Origin: Alphaproteobacteria bacterium
Lineage (GTDB): Bacteria > Pseudomonadota > Alphaproteobacteria > RF32 > CAG-239
Length of the DNA: 12,367 nucleotides
Assembly (NCBI GenBank): GCA_017452115.1
Contig: JAFTNB010000100.1
Coordinates: forward strand, 1-12,367
Direction of reading: 5' to 3'
A program made the position numbers and the translations under genes. A model generated the notes under the pieces. It did not search any database. It had not been told where the DNA came from and saw only the letters and a list, made by a program, of their open reading frames with translations. Below are positions 6,753 to 12,367 of this stretch, in pieces; the stretch's first letter is position 1, and each line of letters starts with the position of its first letter.

Positions 6753-6840
6753 AACGGGTAATAGATACAAGAGAGGTTTTATGCGGTATCCTAATCTTCA
6801 TTTTTTGAGTATTAAGGGATTGTATAAAACAGCTTTTTGA
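6640..6840 (+). CDS. Possible 66-residue ORF, or 19-residue leader peptide from 6781
   Basis: The ORF starts at ATG 6640 behind AGAGAGG and runs through the palindrome. The second repeat copy brings the same AGAGAGG-TTTT-ATG-CGG-TAT start back in the same frame at 6781. From there a 19-codon ORF ends at 6840, only seven bases before a terminator stem. The composition (basic, F/Y/K rich, no recognisable fold) does not argue for a conserved protein. The arrangement of SD, short ORF and terminator before pnp could be a leader peptide with attenuation, but may also be a by-product of the repeats. Low confidence that any product is functional. Confidence 0.25.
   Translation: MRYLKLFYEFSKNSCISIYTKIFFASRNNFIYQPKTTLTGNRYKRGFMRYPNLHFLSIKGLYKTAF
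6770..6790 (+). repeat. 21-bp direct repeat, copy 2
   Basis: Exact second copy of 6629-6649, offset by 141 bases (47 codons), so the ATG in each copy is in the same frame. It lies just outside the right arm of the palindrome. Confidence 0.75.
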
Positions 6841-6847
6841 ATGTTTT

Positions 6848-6881
6848 GGGGTGCGGGGCGATGTGTTTCGCACTCCTTTTT
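6848..6881 (+). terminator. Terminator between rpsO and pnp
   Basis: GGGGTGCG (6848-6855) pairs with CGCACTCC (6869-6876) with one G-U, followed by TTTTT. No convincing sigma-70 promoter was found between it and pnp, so pnp may depend on read-through, which would make this an attenuator. Confidence 0.75.
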
Positions 6882-6944
6882 CTCTGTTTGGCAATGGGGC
6901 CGGCAGATACAGATGTTAAAAGATAATAGTGAAAGGTAAAAAAT

Positions 6945-9062
6945 ATGATTGATTTTAAAGTCACCCGTAAAGAGATGGAATGGGGTGGACGTAAACTTGT
7001 TTTAGAAACAGGCAAAATGGCCAGACAAGCGACAGGCGCAGTAGTGGCAAAATATGGTGAAACAGAGGTTATTGCTACAGTAGTGGCTGCAAAAGAGGCA
7101 AAAGCCGATCAGGATTTTTTCCCTTTGACTGTGAACTATCAAGAAAAATATTATGCTACAGGTAAAGTTCCCGGTGGTTTTATGAAACGTGAGGGTAAGA
7201 CATCTGAACGAGAAGTTTTAATTTCCCGTTTAATTGATAGACCTATTCGTCCGTTGTTTCCGGATGCTTTTAAAAATGAAGTACAGGTTATTTGTACCGT
7301 TTTGAGTCATGATCAAAATACAGATTCAGATGTGGTTTCTATGGTGGCTGCTTCTGCTGCTTTGGCAGTTTCCGGTATTCCGTTTCTTGGTCCTATCGGT
7401 GCTGCAAAAGTAGGGTATAAAAATGGTGAATATATCCTTAACCCAACTATTGAGCAGATGAAAGATACTGATTTGGAATTGGCTGTTGCCGGTACTTCTG
7501 AAGGTGTATTGATGGTTGAGTCCGAGGCTCAAGAACTTTCTGAAGAAGTTATGCTCGGTGCTGTTATGTTTGGTTTTGATAGCTTCCAACCGGTAATTAA
7601 GATGATTAATGAGCTTAAAGCAGAAGCTGGTAAAGAAGCTTGGGAAGCTCCGGTCTTTCCAAAAGAATTTGATGAACTTTATGCTCGAGTAGAAAAAGAA
7701 TTTCGTGGAAAGTTTGAAGAAGCTTTCAAAGAAACAGACAAATTAAAACGAGGTACTTTGGTTGGTCAGGCTTCTGAAGAAGTAAAAGCAACTATTGATC
7801 CGGAAAATGAAATTGAAAATCGTTATGTAGGCGATGTAATTGAAAAATTAATGCATACAGTTGTTCGTGAAAAAGTTTTGACAACAGGACATCGTATTGA
7901 TGGACGTGATACTAAAACTGTTCGACCTATTCAGTGTGAAGTAGATGTATTGCCGAGAGCTCATGGATCTGCATTGTTTACTCGTGGTGAAACACAGGCT
8001 TTGGTTGTTACTACTTTGGGAACAGGTGAAGATGCACAAATTGTTGATGGCTTGTTAGCAGAATATAAAGAAAGTTTTATGCTCAATTATAACTTCCCTC
8101 CATTCTCTGTTGGTGAATGTGGTCGTTTGGGTAGTCCGGGACGTCGTGAAATCGGACATGGTAAGCTTGCATGGCGTGCAATTCATCCGATGATGCCTAA
8201 AGATAATGATTCTTTCCCTTATACAGTTCGAGTGGTATCTGAAATTATGGAATCTAACGGTTCTTCTTCTATGGCTACGGTTTGTGGTACTTGTATGTCA
8301 TTAATGGCTGCCGGCGTGCCAATGGCTAAACCGGTTGCAGGTATTGCTATGGGCTTGATTAAAGAAGATGACGGTCGTGTAGCAGTTTTGACAGATATTC
8401 TTGGTGATGAAGATCATCTTGGAGATATGGATTTCAAAGTTGCCGGTACTAAAGATGGTGTAACAGCTTTGCAAATGGATATTAAAATTACTTCCATTAC
8501 TAAAGAGATTATGCAAACAGCTCTTGCTCAAGCTCATGAAGGACGTATTCATATTTTGGGTGAGATGGCAAAAGCTATTGCAGAACCACGCCCGAATGTA
8601 TCTCCTCTTGCGCCAGGAATTGTGGCAATTAAGATTCCGGTTGATAAGATCCGTGAAGTGATTGGTACCGGTGGTAAGGTTATTCGTGAAATTGTTGAAA
8701 AAACAAATACAAAAATTGATATTGCTGATGATGGCGTTATCAAAATTGCTTCTATGAAAAAAGAAGATGGTGATGCTGCACTTGAATGGATTATGGGTAT
8801 TGTTGCTGAGCCGGAAGATGGTAAAATCTATCATGGTGTAGTAACAAAAATTATGGATTTTGGCGCTTTTGTTCGTTTCCTTGGAACAACAGAAGGGCTT
8901 GTCCATATTTCTGAAGTTAAGAATGAACGTATAGCTTCGGTTTCTGATTTCTACAAAGAAGGTGACAGCATTTGGGTTAAATGTATGGGTACTGATAATC
9001 GTGGAAAAATTAAACTTTCTGCGAAGAGAGTTAATCAGGAAACAGGTGAAGATTTAGAATAG
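6945..9062 (+). CDS. pnp: Polyribonucleotide nucleotidyltransferase (PNPase)
   Basis: 705 residues, the usual length. PNPase degrades RNA 3' to 5' with phosphate and can add tails in reverse; it works as a trimer and with the degradosome. Two RNase PH-like domains are present. The second includes [20 protein letters not shown] and the catalytic D-H-L-G-D-M-D-F-K block (D490, D496, K498, equivalent to E. coli D486, D492, K494). A KH domain has G-T-G-G at 574-577. An S1 domain covers about 627-695 ([13 protein letters not shown], then G-L-V-H-I-S-E-V). The protein ends soon after S1, without a long tail. GAAAGG is seven to eight bases before ATG 6945. A strong terminator follows at 9083. Confidence 0.98.
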   Translation: MIDFKVTRKEMEWGGRKLVLETGKMARQATGAVVAKYGETEVIATVVAAKEAKADQDFFPLTVNYQEKYYATGKVPGGFMKREGKTSEREVLISRLIDRPIRPLFPDAFKNEVQVICTVLSHDQNTDSDVVSMVAASAALAVSGIPFLGPIGAAKVGYKNGEYILNPTIEQMKDTDLELAVAGTSEGVLMVESEAQELSEEVMLGAVMFGFDSFQPVIKMINELKAEAGKEAWEAPVFPKEFDELYARVEKEFRGKFEEAFKETDKLKRGTLVGQASEEVKATIDPENEIENRYVGDVIEKLMHTVVREKVLTTGHRIDGRDTKTVRPIQCEVDVLPRAHGSALFTRGETQALVVTTLGTGEDAQIVDGLLAEYKESFMLNYNFPPFSVGECGRLGSPGRREIGHGKLAWRAIHPMMPKDNDSFPYTVRVVSEIMESNGSSSMATVCGTCMSLMAAGVPMAKPVAGIAMGLIKEDDGRVAVLTDILGDEDHLGDMDFKVAGTKDGVTALQMDIKITSITKEIMQTALAQAHEGRIHILGEMAKAIAEPRPNVSPLAPGIVAIKIPVDKIREVIGTGGKVIREIVEKTNTKIDIADDGVIKIASMKKEDGDAALEWIMGIVAEPEDGKIYHGVVTKIMDFGAFVRFLGTTEGLVHISEVKNERIASVSDFYKEGDSIWVKCMGTDNRGKIKLSAKRVNQETGEDLE

Positions 9063-9082
9063 TTTGTATCTTGTTATCGCAG

Positions 9083-9118
9083 AAAAGGTATCTTAATGTT
9101 TGTTGAGGTACCTTTTTT
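9083..9118 (+). terminator. pnp terminator
   Basis: A 14-bp stem (9083-9096 with 9103-9116, two G-U pairs) has a 6-base loop and a T-run of six at the end of the right arm. Confidence 0.88.
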
Positions 9119-9151
9119 CATATTTTATATTGTTACAATTATGATAACGGC

Positions 9152-9180
9152 TTGACAGCAAATGCTTAATTATCTATATA
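9152..9180 (+). promoter_or_regulatory. Promoter of the H3-H4 unit
   Basis: TTGACA (9152-9157), exactly 17 bases, then TATATA (9175-9180), 42 bases before the ATG. The leader between them and the gene is A/T-rich without a Shine-Dalgarno. Confidence 0.72.
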
Positions 9181-9222
9181 TTGCTTACAAATAATATTAT
9201 TATAAATTAAAAATTATTCATT

Positions 9223-9777
9223 ATGGAAGTATTAGAAATTTTGATTGTCTTGTTCAGCTTCTGGAAGTTGCTGTATCATGCGAAAAATGTTGGAGACATG
9301 TTGAAATATGGACGTGTTTTGGTTGGAGATAGATATAAAAAATATCTAAATATTAGTACGATAACAACTTGTGTTTTGTTAATGTTTGCATTTTGGGAAC
9401 TTTGTTATTATTTGTATTATGGGACTAGTCCATTGGGTTTTAGGGTGCATATACTTTATGTTGTTATATCTTTAGTTGCTATATGGGATCATTCTTTATC
9501 TTTGTATCGATTTAAGATGTATGGTCTTAGATATGAGTATAAATTTTATCCTAAGATTCAGCCTGTTTCTGAGGATATTGATGAAGTTTTGGGCGAGGTT
9601 TTGCTTCGAGAAGAGTGTGATGGCTCTTGTAAACTTATTGTTGCAGTTATCAAGAACTCTTCAGAGTTAAGACAACGCATGAAGAACAAATCTTATGTAA
9701 TGGTGAGATTTGAAAATGATTGTTTTGATTTGGAAGAATGTCCAAGGTCAATAAAAAGGAATGTTGAACTGATTTGA
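9223..9777 (+). CDS. Unknown small membrane protein H3
   Basis: Not recognised. 184 residues with three hydrophobic segments near 3-17, 45-68 and 73-92, then a soluble tail of about 90 residues. The tail ends in Y-V-M-V-R-F-E-N-D-C-F-D-L, a block resembling the ends of the next three unknown proteins. The basic loop K-Y-G-R-V-L-V-G-D-R-Y-K-K-Y between the first two segments suggests that loop is cytoplasmic. It has its own consensus promoter and no Shine-Dalgarno; H4 follows nine bases after the stop with the same topology, so they are probably co-expressed and may be an old tandem duplication. Confidence 0.72.
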   Translation: MEVLEILIVLFSFWKLLYHAKNVGDMLKYGRVLVGDRYKKYLNISTITTCVLLMFAFWELCYYLYYGTSPLGFRVHILYVVISLVAIWDHSLSLYRFKMYGLRYEYKFYPKIQPVSEDIDEVLGEVLLREECDGSCKLIVAVIKNSSELRQRMKNKSYVMVRFENDCFDLEECPRSIKRNVELI

Positions 9778-9786
9778 TTTTTTTAT

Positions 9787-10350
9787 ATGGATTATATTAT
9801 TATAATTTTGGTTAGTGTGATTATAGTTTTACATGCTATTCAGTTTATATATCATTCTTGTTTTAGGGTGGTATATTTACCAACAATTAGTAAATTGATT
9901 TTGTTGGGTAATATTGCTAGTGTGATTTTTACAGCATGTGTTTTATATCAACAACAGGATTTTGAGCTTACAAATTATGTGTTTTTAATATTGTTTTTAT
10001 CTATATTGACAATTGTTAACGCTTTTATATTGCATCGAAATTGGAAGAAATATACGGTTTCATCTTTTGTGCAAAATGGTATTTATGAATTTGAAGTTCA
10101 AGGTTTTAATCACGGTTTTGTGTTTGGACGTATTTATTGGAATAGAAAAAAATATCCTAATGTTTATTGTACGGGATGGTTGTATACCAATTATATTGGT
10201 TGTTCTTTTGCTGAAATGTGTGCAGAATATAGAAAAAATACTCAAATGCTTGTTGGGGATTTGTATAGGGTGAGTTTTGTTGAAAAAGCTTGTTTTCCTT
10301 ATTGCTCGGTTGAACCCAATCGAGGAAATGTTGTAAAACGTGTATCTTAG
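9787..10350 (+). CDS. Unknown small membrane protein H4
   Basis: Not recognised. 187 residues: three hydrophobic segments near 3-24, 35-55 and 62-84, then about 100 soluble residues rich in Tyr, Phe, Cys and Trp, including F-G-R-I-Y-W-N-R-K-K-Y and, near the end, Y-R-V-S-F-V-E-K-A-C-F-P-Y. Size and topology match H3, directly upstream. The start ATG 9787 has only an A/T leader (no Shine-Dalgarno) and probably relies on translation from H3. A perfect 13-bp terminator follows the stop codon. The tail could be a small beta domain facing the cytoplasm or periplasm; orientation is not clear. Confidence 0.72.
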   Translation: MDYIIIILVSVIIVLHAIQFIYHSCFRVVYLPTISKLILLGNIASVIFTACVLYQQQDFELTNYVFLILFLSILTIVNAFILHRNWKKYTVSSFVQNGIYEFEVQGFNHGFVFGRIYWNRKKYPNVYCTGWLYTNYIGCSFAEMCAEYRKNTQMLVGDLYRVSFVEKACFPYCSVEPNRGNVVKRVS

Positions 10351-10360
10351 TAAAGTAAAG

Positions 10361-10392
10361 AAAAAGGTTCTTCATATTAGAAGAACCTTTTT
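10361..10392 (+). terminator. Terminator after H3-H4
   Basis: A perfect 13-bp stem, AAAAAGGTTCTTC with GAAGAACCTTTTT, with a six-base loop. The arms carry the A- and T-runs, so it can also work on the minus strand. Confidence 0.93.
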
Positions 10393-10395
10393 GGC

Positions 10396-10660
10396 GATTC
10401 GGAAAAATAAGTATAAAATAGTTATGACTTTTTGTTTTTTAAGGTGCAAAAACGAATCGAACACCGTTCAAAGTTAAAAAAAACGAATCGAAATGATAAA
10501 AAAGTGCAAAAAAACGAATCGAGAAGCATTTTGTTAATATAAAATTAAGGAATCGAATCGTAGAATCCTATCATAACTTATATATTTATTTATATTATGA
10601 TAGCATTATTTGATTCAAAATTATTGGTCGTTTTTGTCGTTCGTTTTGTACGAATGATTC
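10396..10660. promoter_or_regulatory. Cluster of GANTC sites upstream of and into H5
   Basis: This 246-base gap (10351-10596) holds the previous terminator and a run of GANTC motifs at 10396, 10454, 10485, 10516, 10550, 10555 and 10563, continuing at 10612 and 10656 inside the gene. Three sit in identical CGAATCGA cores spaced exactly 31 bases apart (10453, 10484, 10515), each preceded by an A-run; the first and third also share an upstream GTGC. GANTC is the target of the alphaproteobacterial methylase CcrM. No TTGACA box is visible here, although TATCAT (10569-10574) could be a -10. Confidence 0.6.
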
Positions 10661-10902
10661 GAAATCGGGTGTTTGCTATGAAATTGCAAGATGGTCCAAT
10701 TGTTTGTGATGCTAGAGTAATTTCAATGCAGGAGTCTTCCACCCTGAAGGTAGAGGTTGTTTTTTGGCATGATAACGAGGAAATGTCCGGACATTTTTTT
10801 GTTCTTGCCCGAAGTAATCTTTTTCAAGTCGGTCAGAAATTGAAACTAGATGTTAGTTTTTTCTTTCCGGCACAGCAGTTATTGGTCTGCAATGTTGCAT
10901 AA
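10597..10902 (+). CDS. Unknown small protein H5
   Basis: Not recognised. 101 residues from ATG 10597: a hydrophobic, Arg-containing N-terminus (L-L-V-V-F-V-V-R-F-V near 9-18), then about 75 residues of strand-like alternation ending L-K-L-D-V-S-F-F-F-P. The true start is uncertain: ATG 10654 (residue 20) or ATG 10678 (residue 28) would remove the hydrophobic part and leave a small soluble beta domain. No start has a Shine-Dalgarno; the leader before 10597 is A/T-only. It is a one-gene unit with a terminator at 10943 and the GANTC cluster in front. Confidence 0.6.
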   Translation: MIALFDSKLLVVFVVRFVRMIRNRVFAMKLQDGPIVCDARVISMQESSTLKVEVVFWHDNEEMSGHFFVLARSNLFQVGQKLKLDVSFFFPAQQLLVCNVA

Positions 10903-10942
10903 GCTTGGGATATGCAACACTATTATTGGTTAAGCTTAATTC

Positions 10943-10983
10943 AAAAAAAGGGTTCGTCCACAGAAGTGACAGAGCCTTTTTTT
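10943..10983 (+). terminator. Terminator after H5
   Basis: A stem of 10943-10958 with 10968-10983: seven A-T pairs, two G-C pairs and then an imperfect upper part, ending in a run of seven T. It is less perfect than its neighbours but well placed. Confidence 0.72.
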
Positions 10984-10994
10984 ATTTTAAAAAC

Positions 10995-11023
10995 TTGACA
11001 AAATAGTCAAATACACATACGAT
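10995..11023 (+). promoter_or_regulatory. Promoter of H6
   Basis: TTGACA (10995-11000), exactly 17 bases, then TACGAT (11018-11023). ATG follows 31 bases later after a purely A/T stretch near the start, with no Shine-Dalgarno. Confidence 0.72.
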
Positions 11024-11054
11024 GGCAATACTAATTAATTAAAAATTAATAATT

Positions 11055-11363
11055 ATGGAAATAATGTATTTTTTAGGTGGTTTTGTGACCGCATCATTGA
11101 TTGGTGTTTGTATTTGTAAGTTTTATTGTCATTTTCAGCGCAAATTTATGTCAAGGAAATGGTATCAAGTTGATAAAATTGTACCTACTTTGGCAAAAGA
11201 TATGTGGTTGGTAGATTTTTTACATGATGATGGCGGTAAAGCTTATGGATATTGTAAAAAAGAGCCCCCTGCTGATGTAGATGTTAAAAATTTGAGAGTA
11301 TATGTAAAGCATTTTAATAATCACATATGTCTATATCATGTACATTGGGAAATCTTTGATTGA
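11055..11363 (+). CDS. Unknown small membrane-anchored protein H6
   Basis: Not recognised. 102 residues: one hydrophobic segment at about 4-25 (F-L-G-G-F-V-T-A-S-L-I-G-V-C-I-C), a basic stretch, then about 70 soluble residues with W-L-V-D-F-L-H-D-D-G-G-K-A-Y-G-Y-C and, near the end, L-R-V-Y-V-K-H-F-N-N-H-I-C-L-Y. The leading segment has no cleavage site and reads best as an N-terminal anchor with the tail in the cytoplasm (K/R-rich after the helix). It is a self-contained unit with consensus promoter, SD-less leader and terminator. Confidence 0.7.
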   Translation: MEIMYFLGGFVTASLIGVCICKFYCHFQRKFMSRKWYQVDKIVPTLAKDMWLVDFLHDDGGKAYGYCKKEPPADVDVKNLRVYVKHFNNHICLYHVHWEIFD

Positions 11364-11369
11364 AAAAAC

Positions 11370-11402
11370 AGGTCTGAATTTCAAATTCAGGCCTCTTTTT
11401 TT
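11370..11402 (+). terminator. Terminator after H6
   Basis: An 11-bp stem (11370-11380 with 11384-11394, one G-U) has a three-base loop, followed by C and a run of T. Confidence 0.9.
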
Positions 11403-11528
11403 AGAAAATACTTGTAAAACAAAAAAAAATGATGTACCAATAACTCGATTATTCAAACACCCCTGGAGGTTTGAACGATTGGGTGATTTTTTATTGCTCG
11501 TGATAATTTTATTTTAAGGATAGTAAAA

Positions 11529-11819
11529 ATGGCTAAATTTACATTTAATGCGCAAAAACGCGAAGTAGCAGGTAAGGGGGCAGCTCGTGCATGTCGTCGT
11601 GAAGGACGTGTTCCTGCTGTTATTTATGGCGGAAAACAAGAACCAGTTATGATTTCTTTGCATCCGGTTGAACTTGAAAAAGCTTTGAATAGTGCCGGTT
11701 TTTATTCTGCAGATATTGAAGTTGTTCTTGATGGCAAAACTTATGCTGTGGTTTGTCAGGATGTTCAATTCCATCCGGTTTCAGATATGCCTTTGCATGT
11801 AGACTTTTTGCGTAAGTAA
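11529..11819 (+). CDS. rplY: 50S ribosomal protein L25, short form
   Basis: 96 residues covering just the L25 domain that binds 5S rRNA: A-K-R-E-type N-terminus (here N-A-Q-K-R-E-V-A-G-K-G-A-A-R), R-R-E-G-R-V-P-A-V-I-Y-G-G, and a final H-P-V-S-D-M-P-L-H-V-D-F-L-R. Most alphaproteobacteria carry the longer TL5/Ctc form of about 200 residues with an extra C-terminal domain. This one stops at the end of the L25 domain, like the E. coli protein, and a terminator follows at once, so it is a genuine short form and not a truncation by frameshift. AAGGAT precedes ATG 11529 by seven bases. The upstream 126 bases include a 7-bp hairpin (11453-11459 with 11469-11475). Confidence 0.93.
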   Translation: MAKFTFNAQKREVAGKGAARACRREGRVPAVIYGGKQEPVMISLHPVELEKALNSAGFYSADIEVVLDGKTYAVVCQDVQFHPVSDMPLHVDFLRK

Positions 11820-11834
11820 GTTTGATGTGGAAGA

Positions 11835-11869
11835 GGGCTTATCTGTTAACTACGGATAAGCCCTTTTTT
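11835..11869 (+). terminator. rplY terminator
   Basis: GGGCTTATCTG (11835-11845) pairs with CGGATAAGCCC (11853-11863), one G-U, seven-base loop, followed by six T. It separates rplY from pth, so pth needs read-through or its own promoter. Confidence 0.92.
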
Positions 11870-11891
11870 AGTTTAAATCGGAATAAATAAT

Positions 11892-12367
11892 ATGTTTTTA
11901 ATTGTTGGTTTGGGCAATCCGGGGAATGAATATACAGAAACTCGTCATAATGTAGGGTTTATGTGTATTGATGCTTTGTTTGAAAAGTTTAAATTTGCGG
12001 CTTTTAAATCGAAATTTGACGGGCAAATTGCGGAAGGGAAAATAGCCGGAGAAAAAGTTTATTTGCTTAAACCTCATACTTATATGAATTTATCCGGTAA
12101 TTCTGTTGTTAAAGCAGCAAATTTTTATAAAATATTACCGCAGAATATTATAGTTATTCATGATGATATGGATTTGGTTGTAGGAAAAATAAAGGCAAAA
12201 CAGGGCGGTGGTACTGGTGGACATAATGGGTTGAAATCGATAGATGCTGCAATTACACCGAATTATAACCGAGTACGTGTTGGTGTCGGACATCCGCAAA
12301 ATAAAGGTGAAGCGGTAGTTAATCATGTGTTGTCACGTTTTTCTAAAGCTGATAAGGAAATTATTGA
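11892..12367 (+). CDS. pth: Peptidyl-tRNA hydrolase, 3'-partial
   Basis: From ATG 11892 the frame is open to the right edge: 158 whole codons of an expected 185-200. Pth releases peptidyl-tRNAs dropped by stalled ribosomes. Family residues are all visible: G-L-G-N-P-G-N-E-Y near 6-14 with Asn9, T-R-H-N with the catalytic His19, P-H-T-Y-M-N-L-S-G with Asn66, H-D-D-M-D near 90-94 with Asp91, and G-G-G-T-G-G-H-N-G-L-K-S-I near 106-118. The start has only a weak GGA nine bases upstream. Placement after rplY is the common bacterial order. Confidence 0.96.
   Translation, partial: MFLIVGLGNPGNEYTETRHNVGFMCIDALFEKFKFAAFKSKFDGQIAEGKIAGEKVYLLKPHTYMNLSGNSVVKAANFYKILPQNIIVIHDDMDLVVGKIKAKQGGGTGGHNGLKSIDAAITPNYNRVRVGVGHPQNKGEAVVNHVLSRFSKADKEII

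Noticed and set aside
6888..6916. Promoter for pnp starting with TTGGCA
   Set aside because: The hexamer at the right distance is AGATGT, a poor -10; no acceptable alternative spacing was found.
8301..8906. 201-residue ORF antisense to pnp
   Set aside because: A shadow of pnp codon usage; the translation is rich in N, F, C and H with no recognisable pattern, and pnp itself is unquestionable.
10444..10560. CRISPR-like array from the repeated CGAATCGA units
   Set aside because: The identical part is only about 12 bases with a 31-base period; CRISPR repeats and spacers are much longer. No cas gene is near.
11412..11440. Promoter for rplY (TTGTAA, 17 bases, TACCAA)
   Set aside because: The -10 match is only three of six positions; too weak to list as a feature.

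Overview
The window looks like part of an AT-rich alphaproteobacterial chromosome, probably from an uncultured host-associated lineage. The lineage call is an inference from three things: a HemY-type TPR protein with a C-terminal zinc ribbon, the partly conserved rbfA/truB/rpsO/pnp and rplY/pth gene sets, and a striking cluster of GANTC sites, the CcrM methylation motif of this class. Housekeeping genes nearly all start behind recognisable Shine-Dalgarno sequences.

Layout: (1) 1-2648, the 3'-part of a hemY-like gene followed closely by an ADP-dependent sugar kinase (ADP-glucokinase/phosphofructokinase family) that carries one in-frame TAA at 1464. (2) 2713-5350, rbfA followed by an accessory block: two divergent paralogues of about 200 residues (H1 3141, H2 4751) flank an outer-membrane beta-barrel gene on the minus strand. 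The barrel gene is preceded by about 200 nt of strongly base-paired, pseudoknot-capable sequence that ends in an intrinsic terminator just before its ribosome binding site. (3) 5375-9118, truB-rpsO-pnp, with a long imperfect palindrome, a 21-bp direct repeat and an attenuator-like terminator between rpsO and pnp. (4) 9152-11402, four small unknown proteins (H3-H6), most with a hydrophobic N-terminus and a small tail, in three transcription units bounded by clear terminators. The unit at 10597 is preceded by the GANTC cluster. (5) 11529-12367, a short-form rplY and the 5' part of pth.

The housekeeping genes serve ribosome maturation (RbfA), tRNA pseudouridylation (TruB), ribosome structure (S15, L25), RNA decay (PNPase) and peptidyl-tRNA recycling (Pth). 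The unknown genes interrupt these neighbourhoods as nearly self-contained cassettes. Where a promoter is visible it is TTGACA-type; the leader is A/T-only with no Shine-Dalgarno, and a strong hairpin terminator follows. The most interesting items are the structured leader of the barrel gene with alternative pairings reaching its Shine-Dalgarno, the phased GANTC array, the broken bacterial ADP-dependent kinase, and the SD-less cassette pattern. No tRNA, rRNA, CRISPR array, transposase or phage gene was seen.
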